From Bacteroidaceae bacterium (GTDB taxonomy: Bacteria > Bacteroidota > Bacteroidia > Bacteroidales > Bacteroidaceae): DNA of 64,000 nucleotides. The stretch is taken from positions 1 to 64,000 of the forward strand of contig JAKSJA010000003.1 in assembly GCA_024398495.1 (NCBI GenBank), in the 5' to 3' direction. Both the position numbers and the translations under genes were made by a program. Numbering within the stretch: the stretch's first letter is position 1; the number at the start of each line of letters is the position of its first letter. Of this stretch, positions 51,897 through 61,170 are shown in pieces. The notes under the pieces are model-generated. The model ran no database searches and was not told where the DNA came from. It saw nothing but the letters and a program-made list of their open reading frames with translations.

Positions 51897-54172
51897 AGCC
51901 TATAACCACTAAACTCATCATCGATCTTAAGAATTTCCGTTTTACCCATATCCATTTGATCCGTGCAATCTACTGGTAAAGGATATATAGGTATTTCAGC
52001 ACCTTTTCGCACATATACGGGCATTGCTTCCAAAGCAATATCTTCCTTCGTTATCCACATTCCATCAGAGACGACAAGTTCCCCATTGAAGAAATCAATC
52101 CATTCACCTTTCGGCAGATAGATGTCGCGCTTGTTTTCCGAATTCATCACTGGTGCAACAAGGAAATCACTACCGAAGAAATATTCATCATCAATATGCC
52201 AGCACGTCCTGTCTTCTGGATATTGGTATATGAGCGCCTGCATAAGCGTAGAACCACTTTGTGTTGCCTTTTTGCTCTCACGCAATATGTAAGGTATAAG
52301 GGCATAACGTAACTTCCACCAGCGTTTCACTATATCCGCAACATTCGGATAATGCCATGGTTCGCGTTTATTCGTTCCATGATACCTAATGTGTGAGGTA
52401 AACACTCCAAACTGTGTCCATCTCACATACACATCATCATCAACGATGGAATTCATGAAGTTTGGCAATGTATGGAATCCCGGAACGTCATGACTCCAAA
52501 AAGCAAATCCCGACAGGTTAAAATGCAATCCTCCTTTTAATGAGCCTGCCATTCCATCCCAAGTCGAAGCACTGTCACCTCCCCAATGCAGAGGATAGCG
52601 CTGACAGCCTGCCCACGCTGCACGCGACCAAGCGATACCTTCGCCCGTTACATCTTTGGTAATCTCAAAGACAGCCTTTTGATATAATAAAGCATATAAA
52701 TTCTGTAATCTTTCCGAGTCCAGTCCTTTATACGACGCATCCGTATGTATGTTTTCTCCAAAATCTGCCTTAATACATTTCACACCCATTGCAAGAAGGT
52801 CACGCAACAATCCTTTATACCATGTCGTTGCTTCTGGATTTGTAAAGTCAATGGTGCCTGCATAATCAAGATTTGAAAAATTGGAACCATTTGACACGAC
52901 CTTATGTGTCAATGGGGCAATATAATCATGCTCACGCGCCTCATCAATCTGCTCAGCATCTTCAGCGATATAAGGCAACTGCCATAACGAAGTTTTGAAC
53001 CCCATTTCATACAAGTCATGTATAAATTTCTGAGGATTAGGGAAACGTGTTTCGTTGAATTTCCATTCACACAACCAGTCTGTCTTGAACCATCCTGTAT
53101 CAATATGAATCACATCACAAGGGTAGTGTTCTGTTCGCAATTGATGACAGATTTTCATAATCTCTTGTGCTTCAAAATACGACATGCGACTCATCCATAC
53201 ACCGAAACTCCACAGAGGCGGCATCGTTGGATAACCTGTCAAATCTCTATATCCACGTATTATCTCTTCAATACTGTCACCACCGATAAGGAAGACATCC
53301 AGAGAGGCGTAGTTGCTCAAGAACTGAACGGAACGCGTACTATGTCCCGCCAACGACAGTTTTGATTTGGAACTGGTATGGTAAAAACAACCGTACATCC
53401 TGCTTGATATGTAAAAAGGTATATTCTTATATGTACGTCTGTTGTTCACACCCTGTCCATCTTGGTTCTTCAAATAGAATGTCTGACCACTCAAGTCCAT
53501 CTTCATAAAACGCTCGCCAGTACCGACGAAGCACTCATCCGACTTTGCCTCAAACGATATTGTAGCTCTCTCATTATCATTCTCCAGCTTACAGAAAGCC
53601 AGTGGCAGAGCATCATAACGTGGGGGAGAGAAATGGTCGTAGGCTGCAAGACGTATTTCCTTTTTACTATCAGGGAACAACCTTATGTCAAGCGTCTCCT
53701 GTGGTGCAGGCTGTAGATCACTCCAGTGGTCAATAGGCACTTCGCGAGTATTTATTACCGCACGTTGCTTACCATCCTTGGAATATACTATCCACCCGTC
53801 CGACTTGCCATTTTCAGAAGCCCCCAACTGCATGAGCGTAAGAGGTTGTCTGCGCAATGACTTATTCATCTGTAGCATCATACTCTCTTCACTAGGAGAA
53901 GTATTGTTATCCTCATCCATAAAGTCGATGAAAAGGCGAATAATCTTATCACCATACTGTCGCAATATCAATGTATAAACTTCCTGCTTATACTGGAAGT
54001 CTGCTTCCATCTCATTAGACTGTTTTTGCTTCTGAAACGGCACATCTATGCAAATATCTCCGTTTTTCTCATACACCTTTGCGGGCTTGTAAGCCTTCCA
54101 TAGTGATTCTTCACGCCCATACTCTGAATCGAAATCCAGAAAATCGAACAGATGATAGTTTGTTATTTTCAT
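51893..54172 (-). CDS. GH31-family alpha-glycosidase (alpha-xylosidase-like)
   Basis: A 759-residue glycoside hydrolase. An N-terminal beta-sandwich is followed by the GH31 barrel with FGVWMSRMSYFEAQEIM, the nucleophile motif KADFGE (about residue 468) and the acid/base region HWGGDS (about residue 530), then SGFAFWSHDVPGF. The nucleophile context KxDFGE resembles YicI-type alpha-xylosidases more than the alpha-glucosidase W-x-D-M-N-E type, so alpha-xylosidase is favoured. There is no signal peptide, so it probably acts in the cytoplasm. The frame opens at a TTG (54178), but the ATG at 54172 gives a clean ATGA overlap with the upstream gene. Confidence 0.92.
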   Translation of the reverse strand: MKITNYHLFDFLDFDSEYGREESLWKAYKPAKVYEKNGDICIDVPFQKQKQSNEMEADFQYKQEVYTLILRQYGDKIIRLFIDFMDEDNNTSPSEESMMLQMNKSLRRQPLTLMQLGASENGKSDGWIVYSKDGKQRAVINTREVPIDHWSDLQPAPQETLDIRLFPDSKKEIRLAAYDHFSPPRYDALPLAFCKLENDNERATISFEAKSDECFVGTGERFMKMDLSGQTFYLKNQDGQGVNNRRTYKNIPFYISSRMYGCFYHTSSKSKLSLAGHSTRSVQFLSNYASLDVFLIGGDSIEEIIRGYRDLTGYPTMPPLWSFGVWMSRMSYFEAQEIMKICHQLRTEHYPCDVIHIDTGWFKTDWLCEWKFNETRFPNPQKFIHDLYEMGFKTSLWQLPYIAEDAEQIDEAREHDYIAPLTHKVVSNGSNFSNLDYAGTIDFTNPEATTWYKGLLRDLLAMGVKCIKADFGENIHTDASYKGLDSERLQNLYALLYQKAVFEITKDVTGEGIAWSRAAWAGCQRYPLHWGGDSASTWDGMAGSLKGGLHFNLSGFAFWSHDVPGFHTLPNFMNSIVDDDVYVRWTQFGVFTSHIRYHGTNKREPWHYPNVADIVKRWWKLRYALIPYILRESKKATQSGSTLMQALIYQYPEDRTCWHIDDEYFFGSDFLVAPVMNSENKRDIYLPKGEWIDFFNGELVVSDGMWITKEDIALEAMPVYVRKGAEIPIYPLPVDCTDQMDMGKTEILKIDDEFSGYRL

Positions 54173-55860
54173 TTCCAAATTATATTAGGACCCGGATTGT
54201 TATCACCGAACTTCGGTTCCGGGCACCAGTTGTTTTCAATAGTAAATCCGTCTGTCTTCGCATCAAGATAGATGTAAAAACCACGGTCATTAGTTGCATA
54301 CGGAGCAATACCCAGTTTGTCTATGTTGTTGTTTGATATCACTGAGCCCGGTTGATTGCTGAGGGTGTAGATACCACCGGTATCATAAAGCATACGCGCA
54401 AAGTCCGACACCTCATTACCCATGATGCAGTTGTTTCTCATACCGGTATCCTGCGATGTCCATCCCCAACCGATACATATCCCAGAATAATTTACACGAC
54501 TGACACGATTACCATTCACATTACAGTTGCGCACATAGCCAAGTCCTATGCCCACCGCACCCCAGTCTTCATTCGTTGCATCATCGATGTTGTTACTCTG
54601 GATATTTATCTTAGATGTAAACTCCTCATCACTCTGTTTGTATGGAATATGTACTTCCGTACCTTCGCCAAACCATCCTGCAAGAATGGCAGTACCGCCA
54701 ATATCCTCGAACGTATTACCCTGTATAGTACAGTCGGTTACAGCATATTTCAAGTCAAGAGCCGTTGCTCCAAGATGCGAGAAGTAGCACTTGTTGAAAT
54801 TGATATTTTCACTCCATTCAACGCACACGGCAGCCACAGGGCGTTCTATCCATGCCTGATTTTCCAAATCCTTATCCCAAGGAAGCCCCTCTTTATCCAG
54901 TTTGTATGCATCTATCAATGGGAAACCGCCCTGCAATGTCACATGACCAAAATCAGAAGGCCGGTTCCATGACGCATATTCAAAATTTATCCCCACAAAA
55001 TTTATGTTTTTTACCTTACCGAAGCGCGTACCCTGCACAATCAGCAATTGTTCTGTCTGTGCAGCCACGATATCGGTATTTTTTATGATTTCACCGGCTT
55101 TTGGATAATAGTATATCTTTCCTTCAGGACTTTCGTACCATTCCCCCGGCTCATCAACAAGGCACAAAGCATTTTGCAGGCAGAATGAAGAGTTACCCTT
55201 CTCACCACCTATAACCGGCTGTGGCCATGGATGCGAAAACTCCAGATAAGATTCCGGCTCAGCAAACCTTACCACCGTCCTGTCTTTGTCCACCTTATCC
55301 TGTTCAATACTTTTCACACGCAGTATTGCTATTGCCCATCTCTGGTGCACAAGCATCTCCAGAGCCGGTTCCTGTTGTAACTTCTTCAGATTTTGTGGAG
55401 TCGGTATCGTTATGCTGCACGCTGTCTTGTCAAAGTCAAGCATTCTCTCCAACTTATTCTCGCCAAACTGTGTTGAACGCAAAGCTTTTCTACCGTTTAC
55501 CCATAATTGTCTTATCATCAAAGGTTTTCCATTCTGTCGTGGAACATCAGCCACCCACAACTTTCCTTCTCTCGTCCAAGACGATATGCCAACCTTGCCG
55601 CTTATTCGGGCATTATTTCCTTTCAACGTGATATAACTATCCTCCTGACGCAGATACAACGGTTGATGCAACACATATTCATTTCCCTCAAGCATGATGT
55701 CAATGTTTTCCTGTGCCCCCACTTCGGCGAGCCTGTGCATCTCACGAGCCGTCCGTACAGCACTTGCAATATCTCCATCTTTAGTCACATAGATGACAGC
55801 CGCAGACGTGACACTACATACAAACAGCAACAAACTGATTACGATAATCTTTTTCTTCAT
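54169..55860 (-). CDS. Secreted right-handed beta-helix protein, probable glycoside hydrolase
   Basis: A 563-residue exported protein. The signal peptide is residues 1-20 (ending T-S-A-A). An N-terminal segment IYVTKDGDIASAVRTAREMH leads into a parallel beta-helix with regularly spaced N-x-x-x-G-N and I-x-x-N turns over about 300-540 (CTIQGNTFEDIGGTAILAG, NCNVNGNRVSRVNYSGI, NNCIMGNEVSDFARM). The WVNGRKALRSTQFGE and SHLGATALDL motifs recall GH141/GH120-like helix enzymes, but I cannot assign a family with confidence. It is first in the operon with GH31 and reads from the promoter near 55865. Confidence 0.82.
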   Translation of the reverse strand: MKKKIIVISLLLFVCSVTSAAVIYVTKDGDIASAVRTAREMHRLAEVGAQENIDIMLEGNEYVLHQPLYLRQEDSYITLKGNNARISGKVGISSWTREGKLWVADVPRQNGKPLMIRQLWVNGRKALRSTQFGENKLERMLDFDKTACSITIPTPQNLKKLQQEPALEMLVHQRWAIAILRVKSIEQDKVDKDRTVVRFAEPESYLEFSHPWPQPVIGGEKGNSSFCLQNALCLVDEPGEWYESPEGKIYYYPKAGEIIKNTDIVAAQTEQLLIVQGTRFGKVKNINFVGINFEYASWNRPSDFGHVTLQGGFPLIDAYKLDKEGLPWDKDLENQAWIERPVAAVCVEWSENINFNKCYFSHLGATALDLKYAVTDCTIQGNTFEDIGGTAILAGWFGEGTEVHIPYKQSDEEFTSKINIQSNNIDDATNEDWGAVGIGLGYVRNCNVNGNRVSRVNYSGICIGWGWTSQDTGMRNNCIMGNEVSDFARMLYDTGGIYTLSNQPGSVISNNNIDKLGIAPYATNDRGFYIYLDAKTDGFTIENNWCPEPKFGDNNPGPNIIWK

Positions 55861-55864
55861 GCTA

Positions 55865-55872
55865 CAAAGGTA
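55865..55872 (-). promoter_or_regulatory. Probable -7 element of the beta-helix/GH31 operon
   Basis: TACCTTTG on the minus strand lies directly before the ATG at 55860. A TTTG at 55898-55901 is 25 bases upstream, slightly too far, so the assignment is uncertain. Confidence 0.4.
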
Positions 55873-55956
55873 ATAAACATTTGCAATTTATCCCTTACAA
55901 ATGTTTTTTATTTCTGCATAAAAAAAGAAGAGTCTTCATTTCTATACATTCAATTA

Positions 55957-55987
55957 TTTGTTGGCTTTTCGTTTTTTTGTATCTTTG
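55957..55987 (+). promoter_or_regulatory. Promoter of rsfS-ftsH run
   Basis: TTTG (55957-55960), a 19-base spacer and TATCTTTG (55980-55987) match the consensus, 19 bases before the rsfS ATG at 56007. Confidence 0.7.
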
Positions 55988-56006
55988 CAACGCAAATATA
56001 TTATAA

Positions 56007-56354
56007 ATGAAGAAAGATTTAGTTAAGATTATTACTGCCGGAATTCAGGAAAAGAAAGGAGAAGACATTGTTATCATCGACCTACGCAAGATTGAGGGTG
56101 CTATATGCAATTATTTCGTTATTGCACAAGGGAACTCGCCCACGCAGGTGGAGGCAATTGCTGATTCTGTGATAGACTTCACGACAAAGGAAAAGGAAAA
56201 GCCGATTCATACTATAGGACTTGAGAACTGCCAGTGGGTTGCCATCGACTATACAGATGTGATGGTACACATCTTCTTACCTGAATATCGCAGTTACTAC
56301 GACATTGAGCATCTGTGGGAAGATGCAAAAATAAAAACCATTCCAAATAATTGA
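56007..56354 (+). CDS. rsfS: Ribosome silencing factor
   Basis: A 115-residue RsfS/RsfA protein that binds ribosomal protein uL14 and blocks subunit joining in starvation. It has the family pattern KKGEDIVIIDLRKIEGAICN, YFVIAQGNSPTQVEAIADSV and DYTDVMVHIFLPEYRSYYDIEHLW. The length is normal. It is 4 bases upstream of ftsH, a common arrangement in Bacteroidetes. Confidence 0.95.
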   Translation: MKKDLVKIITAGIQEKKGEDIVIIDLRKIEGAICNYFVIAQGNSPTQVEAIADSVIDFTTKEKEKPIHTIGLENCQWVAIDYTDVMVHIFLPEYRSYYDIEHLWEDAKIKTIPNN

Positions 56355-56358
56355 CAAA

Positions 56359-58377
56359 ATGGAACAAGACAATAAGAGAAGACAGGGTAATTTTCCTCAG
56401 CAGGACAACCAGCAACGTCCGAAAATGCCAAAGTTCAACCCGATGTGGATTTACACCATCGTGTTGGCCATCCTCATAGGCTTGTGGATGAGCAACAACA
56501 ATGAAGAAGCGGGTATCCACAAAACTGCCGACTATTCGGAATTCAAGAAGATGATTGTGAATGGATATGCCGAGAAAATAGCCATAAATACCGATGAAAA
56601 GGAAATTCACATGTATGTGAAAGGTGAATTTTATCGTAAGGTATTCAAGAAGACTGCACAGCAGTTAGGCGAAAACTCCTACGTGACGGTAAACTACGGT
56701 TCTGTCGATAAGGTGGAAGAATTTCTCGATGCATCCGCAAAAAAAGGTCATTTCACAGGTAAGATAACTTACGAGAAGAAAGAAGGAGGAATACTTTGGA
56801 CGATATTCTTACAGGCACTACCTATTATATTGTTCTTTGCTATCTGGATATTCATCTTCCGCAAGATAGGCTCTGGCAGTGGCATGGGTGGTGGCATATT
56901 CAGCGTCGGTAAAAGTAAAGCGAAGATGTACGACAAGAATGGTGACAACAAGATAGATGTCACGTTCAAGGATGTTGCAGGGCAAGCTGAAGCAAAACAA
57001 GAAGTGCAGGAAATTGTTGATTTCTTGAAGAACCCGAAAAAATACACCGAACTCGGTGGTAAGATTCCAAAGGGAGCATTGCTCGTAGGTCCTCCGGGAA
57101 CAGGAAAGACACTGTTGGCAAAGGCTGTTGCGGGCGAAGCTGGTGTACCGTTCTTCTCCATGAGTGGCTCTGACTTCGTAGAGATGTTTGTAGGTGTCGG
57201 TGCAAGCAGGGTGCGCGACCTTTTCCGTCAGGCAAAAGAAAAAGCACCATGTATCATCTTTATCGATGAAATCGATGCTGTCGGCAGGGCAAGAAGCAAA
57301 AATCCTGCAATGGGAGGCAATGATGAAAGAGAGAACACCCTCAACCAACTGCTGACGGAGATGGACGGATTCGGCACTAACTCTGGCGTAATCATACTGG
57401 CTGCCACAAACCGTGCAGACATGCTCGACAAGGCATTGTTGCGTGCAGGGCGTTTCGACCGTCAGATACATGTTGACTTACCTGATCTCAACGAGAGAAA
57501 GGAAGTGTTCTTGGTGCATCTGAAACCGATAAAACTGGATAAGACAGTCGATGTGGATCTGTTGGCACGACAGACTCCTGGATTCTCCGGTGCAGACATC
57601 GCCAACGTCTGCAACGAGGCTGCACTCATCGCTGCGCGTCATAATAAGAAGAAAGTAGGGAAACAGGATTTTCTCGATGCTGTTGACCGTATCATAGGCG
57701 GTCTTGAGAAAAAGACAAAGGTTATGACTGCTGACGAAAAACGCTCCATAGCACTCCATGAGGCAGGACACGCCACGTTGTCATGGTTCCTCGAATATGC
57801 TGACCCTTTGATAAAAGTGACAATAGTGCCACGTGGCAACGCACTCGGTGCCGCATGGTATCTGCCGGAAGAACGACAGATTACTACCAAGGAGCAGATG
57901 CAGGATGAAGTATGTGCCTTATTGGGAGGACGTGCAGCGGAAGAATTGTTTACAGGTCACATCTCTACTGGAGCGATGAATGACCTTGAACGCGCCACGA
58001 AACAAGTGTATGCCATGGTGGCATACGTAGGCATGAGCGACAAGTTGCCGAATCTCTGCTATTACAACAATCAGGAATATCAATTCCAAAAACCATATTC
58101 CGAGGCAACGGCAGAACTCATCGACCAGGAAGCAAAGAGCCTCATCGCGGAGCAGTATGCAAGGGCAAAAGAACTGCTGAAGGAACATGCAGAAGGACAT
58201 AACCAGTTGGCACAACTGCTCATTGACAGGGAAGTGATATTTGCAGAAGACGTGGAAAACATCTTCGGCAAGCGACCTTTTGCATCACGTACTGAAGAAC
58301 TGCTGGAAGCGCCGCAGAAGTCAGAAACAAAGACGAGAAAGAGAAACAGTAAACCTAAAGAGGAGGCACAGGAATGA
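56359..58377 (+). CDS. ftsH: ATP-dependent zinc metalloprotease FtsH
   Basis: A 672-residue membrane protease that degrades misfolded and regulatory membrane proteins. It has two transmembrane helices (about 31-50 and 150-170), and the AAA+ domain carries Walker [21 protein letters not shown] (about 243), Walker [13 protein letters not shown] and a second region of homology [20 protein letters not shown]. The zinc site is HEAGH (about 467-471). The C-terminal tail from about 640 is charged and low-complexity. Its stop overlaps the cdsA start by 4 bases. Confidence 0.98.
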   Translation: MEQDNKRRQGNFPQQDNQQRPKMPKFNPMWIYTIVLAILIGLWMSNNNEEAGIHKTADYSEFKKMIVNGYAEKIAINTDEKEIHMYVKGEFYRKVFKKTAQQLGENSYVTVNYGSVDKVEEFLDASAKKGHFTGKITYEKKEGGILWTIFLQALPIILFFAIWIFIFRKIGSGSGMGGGIFSVGKSKAKMYDKNGDNKIDVTFKDVAGQAEAKQEVQEIVDFLKNPKKYTELGGKIPKGALLVGPPGTGKTLLAKAVAGEAGVPFFSMSGSDFVEMFVGVGASRVRDLFRQAKEKAPCIIFIDEIDAVGRARSKNPAMGGNDERENTLNQLLTEMDGFGTNSGVIILAATNRADMLDKALLRAGRFDRQIHVDLPDLNERKEVFLVHLKPIKLDKTVDVDLLARQTPGFSGADIANVCNEAALIAARHNKKKVGKQDFLDAVDRIIGGLEKKTKVMTADEKRSIALHEAGHATLSWFLEYADPLIKVTIVPRGNALGAAWYLPEERQITTKEQMQDEVCALLGGRAAEELFTGHISTGAMNDLERATKQVYAMVAYVGMSDKLPNLCYYNNQEYQFQKPYSEATAELIDQEAKSLIAEQYARAKELLKEHAEGHNQLAQLLIDREVIFAEDVENIFGKRPFASRTEELLEAPQKSETKTRKRNSKPKEEAQE

Positions 58378-59225
58378 AAAATCTAATCATAAGATCGGTG
58401 ACAGGCATCCTGTACGTTGCAATAATAATAGCATCGTTTCTAAAACCTATCGCGATGATAGGGCTGTTCGCTCTGATAACAGGCATGACCATATGGGAAT
58501 TTACAGGATTGATAAACGACAAAGTGAATGCCAATGTAAACCGTTTCATCACCACCATTGCCGGCGTGTACTTGTTCATAGCCATAACTGCTTTCTGCAG
58601 CGATTTCATCCCTACTGGAGCAGTGTTCATACCTTATATCGTGACACTCATCTATCTATTTGTAGCAGAATTATATACGAAAAATACGCAGCCTATAGTT
58701 ACATGGGCATACACAATGCTCTCACAAATGTGGATTGCTGTAGGCTTTGCTATGATAAGTGTCATCTCGTACGTGGCACAGGAGTATTACACTACGTTTT
58801 CTTTCGTTTTACCATTGAGCATATTCATAATGATATGGATGAACGATACTGGTGCATACTGTACAGGAAGTCTCATGGGCAAACACAAGCTGTTTCCGCG
58901 CATATCTCCTAATAAGAGTTGGGAAGGCAGTATCGGTGGTGGAGTATTCGTCATCATCGTATCAATAGTTATTGCCTATTTTGTGCAGAAATATGACCTG
59001 CAATGTCCTTTGAAAAGTACATTACAATGGATAGGCTTAGGACTTGTAGTCATCATCTTCGGTACATGGGGTGACCTTATAGAATCACTCTTCAAACGTA
59101 CTCTCGGCATCAAAGACAGCGGTACGATATTGCCGGGACATGGTGGAATGCTTGACCGTTTCGACTCGGCATTGCTCGCGTTTCCTGCTACCGTAGTGTA
59201 TGTTTATACAATAAGTATGGTATAA
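58374..59225 (+). CDS. cdsA: Phosphatidate cytidylyltransferase
   Basis: A 283-residue polytopic membrane enzyme that makes CDP-diacylglycerol from phosphatidate and CTP. It has about seven or eight hydrophobic helices. The C-terminal signature is complete: SLFKRTLGIKDSGTILPGHG followed by GMLDRFDS. NDTGAYCTGSLMGKHKLFPR and SPNKSWEGSIGG lie before it. It is coupled to ftsH by an ATGA overlap. Confidence 0.97.
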   Translation: MKNLIIRSVTGILYVAIIIASFLKPIAMIGLFALITGMTIWEFTGLINDKVNANVNRFITTIAGVYLFIAITAFCSDFIPTGAVFIPYIVTLIYLFVAELYTKNTQPIVTWAYTMLSQMWIAVGFAMISVISYVAQEYYTTFSFVLPLSIFIMIWMNDTGAYCTGSLMGKHKLFPRISPNKSWEGSIGGGVFVIIVSIVIAYFVQKYDLQCPLKSTLQWIGLGLVVIIFGTWGDLIESLFKRTLGIKDSGTILPGHGGMLDRFDSALLAFPATVVYVYTISMV

Positions 59226-59238
59226 TTATCAATTCAAT

Positions 59239-60012
59239 ATGAATCGTCCACTAATACTAATATCCAATGACGATGGATTCAGGGCAAAAGGCATAAACTG
59301 TCTAATAGATATGGTCAAAGAGATTGGCGATGTCATTGTCTGCGCACCTAATTCCGCAAGATCAGGATTTTCGAGTGCCTTCTCAGGATTGGAATACCTG
59401 ACACTCAAAAGACAAATGACAAAGACAAATGGTGAGCCTTATGATGACAATGTGCAAATGTGGTACACCAACGGAACTCCTGTTGACTGCATCAAGTTGG
59501 CATGGGATCAACTATGCGACAGAAAACCAGACATCATCATCAGTGGCATCAACCACGGAGACAACTCTACTGTCAACAACCATTATTCCGGTACCGTGGG
59601 AGTAGCAAAAGAAGGATGTCTGAAAGGTGTTCCGTCCGTTGCATTCTCTCTCTGCGATTTCGACAAAGATGCAAATTTCGACCCGATGAAACCGTATGTA
59701 AAAAAGATTGTGAAGAAGGTATTGAAAGAGGGGTTGCCTCATGGAACATTCCTGAATGTGAACTTTCCAAAGGCAACAAACTTCAAAGGTGTACGTCTTT
59801 GCAGGATGACATTTGCACAATGGGTAAACGAAGTATATAAGTGTGCTCATCCACGCGGCTTCGACTATTTCTGGCTCGTAGGACATTTGGAAAATGCAGA
59901 ACCTGATGCAGAAGAAACAGACCAATGGGCATTGAATCACGATTATATTGCCATTACGCCAACTACCATTGACGTAACAGATTACAATCTACTGAAAACG
60001 TGGAAACTCTAA
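59239..60012 (+). CDS. surE: 5'-nucleotidase SurE
   Basis: A 257-residue metal-dependent nucleotidase acting on nucleoside monophosphates. It has the metal site ILISNDDGFRAKGI at the N-terminus, APNSARSGFSSAFS, and IISGINHGDNSTVNNHYSGT. The length is normal. It lies 13 bases after cdsA and 6 before lpxB. Confidence 0.96.
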   Translation: MNRPLILISNDDGFRAKGINCLIDMVKEIGDVIVCAPNSARSGFSSAFSGLEYLTLKRQMTKTNGEPYDDNVQMWYTNGTPVDCIKLAWDQLCDRKPDIIISGINHGDNSTVNNHYSGTVGVAKEGCLKGVPSVAFSLCDFDKDANFDPMKPYVKKIVKKVLKEGLPHGTFLNVNFPKATNFKGVRLCRMTFAQWVNEVYKCAHPRGFDYFWLVGHLENAEPDAEETDQWALNHDYIAITPTTIDVTDYNLLKTWKL

Positions 60013-60018
60013 CGTGCA

Positions 60019-61149
60019 ATGAAATACTATCTCATAGCAGGAGAAGCAAGTGGTGATCTGCATGCCAGCTGTCTCATGGAGAAGCTGAAGAAGCATGATA
60101 AAGAGGCAGAATTTCGATTTTTCGGTGGAGATAAGATGACTGCTGCTGCACCAGACGGATGCAGAAAACACTACAGAGAACTTGCCTACATGGGATTTAT
60201 TCCAGTGTTGCTCCATCTACGGACAATACTAAGGAATATGCGGTACTGCAAACAGGACATAATGGAATGGCAACCGGATGTTATCATCCTCATTGACTAT
60301 CCTGGGTTTAACCTGAGTATTGCGAAATTCATCCACAAGCACACATCAATTCCTGTCTATTACTATATCCTTCCAAAGATATGGGCATGGAAGGAATACC
60401 GTATCAAGAACATGAAACGGGACATTGACAAACGTTATTCCATCTTGCCATTCGAAACCGCTTTCTTTGAAGGGAAACATGACTGCAAGATTGAATATGT
60501 CGGCAATCCTACTGTCGGTGAAATCATGCATTTTCAAGAGGGAAAGGAGCAATCTTCTAATGGCACGATAGCACTTTTGGCAGGAAGTAGAAAACAGGAA
60601 ATAAAAGACAACCTGCCAATGATGCTGGAAGCAGCAAAAGCATTTCCAGAATACCGTTTCATCATTGCGGGAGCACCGGGGATAGAACCATCATATTACA
60701 ATAAATTCATATCCGCATATTCCACCACAGACACCAATGTCAGCATTCTGTTTGGGCAGACATACAATATATTGTCTTCATCCGCAGCAGCACTTGTAAC
60801 AAGTGGTACTGCAACCCTCGAAACTGCCCTTTTCAACGTACCACAAGTAGTATGTTACTACACTCCACTTGCACCTCTTACGGGTTGGCTGAAAAAGAAA
60901 ATATTGAAAGTAAAATATATATCTCTTGTTAATCTGATAGTGAACAGAGAACTGGTTACAGAACTCGTAGCACAGAGCATGACAGTAAAAAACATCATTG
61001 ATGAACTGAAAAAAATTCTTCCGGGAAATACAAAGCGCGAAGATATGTTGAAAGGATACGAAGAGATGAGAGCACTCTTAGGTACGGAGAATGCCGCAGA
61101 GAACACAGCGGTATCCATCATAAAATCCCTACACGAAAAACAAGGATAA
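60019..61149 (+). CDS. lpxB: Lipid-A-disaccharide synthase
   Basis: A 376-residue GT19 glycosyltransferase that joins lipid X and UDP-diacylglucosamine in lipid A synthesis. It has IAGEASGDLHASCLMEKLKK at the N-terminus, MGFIPVLLHL, DYPGFNLSIAKFIHK, YYILPKIWAWKEYRIKNMKR and TSGTATLETALFNVPQVVCY. This confirms a lipopolysaccharide-containing Gram-negative envelope. It lies 6 bases after surE and 21 before the DsbD-like gene. Confidence 0.96.
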   Translation: MKYYLIAGEASGDLHASCLMEKLKKHDKEAEFRFFGGDKMTAAAPDGCRKHYRELAYMGFIPVLLHLRTILRNMRYCKQDIMEWQPDVIILIDYPGFNLSIAKFIHKHTSIPVYYYILPKIWAWKEYRIKNMKRDIDKRYSILPFETAFFEGKHDCKIEYVGNPTVGEIMHFQEGKEQSSNGTIALLAGSRKQEIKDNLPMMLEAAKAFPEYRFIIAGAPGIEPSYYNKFISAYSTTDTNVSILFGQTYNILSSSAAALVTSGTATLETALFNVPQVVCYYTPLAPLTGWLKKKILKVKYISLVNLIVNRELVTELVAQSMTVKNIIDELKKILPGNTKREDMLKGYEEMRALLGTENAAENTAVSIIKSLHEKQG

Positions 61150-61170
61150 TAATACACCCTTATCATATAT

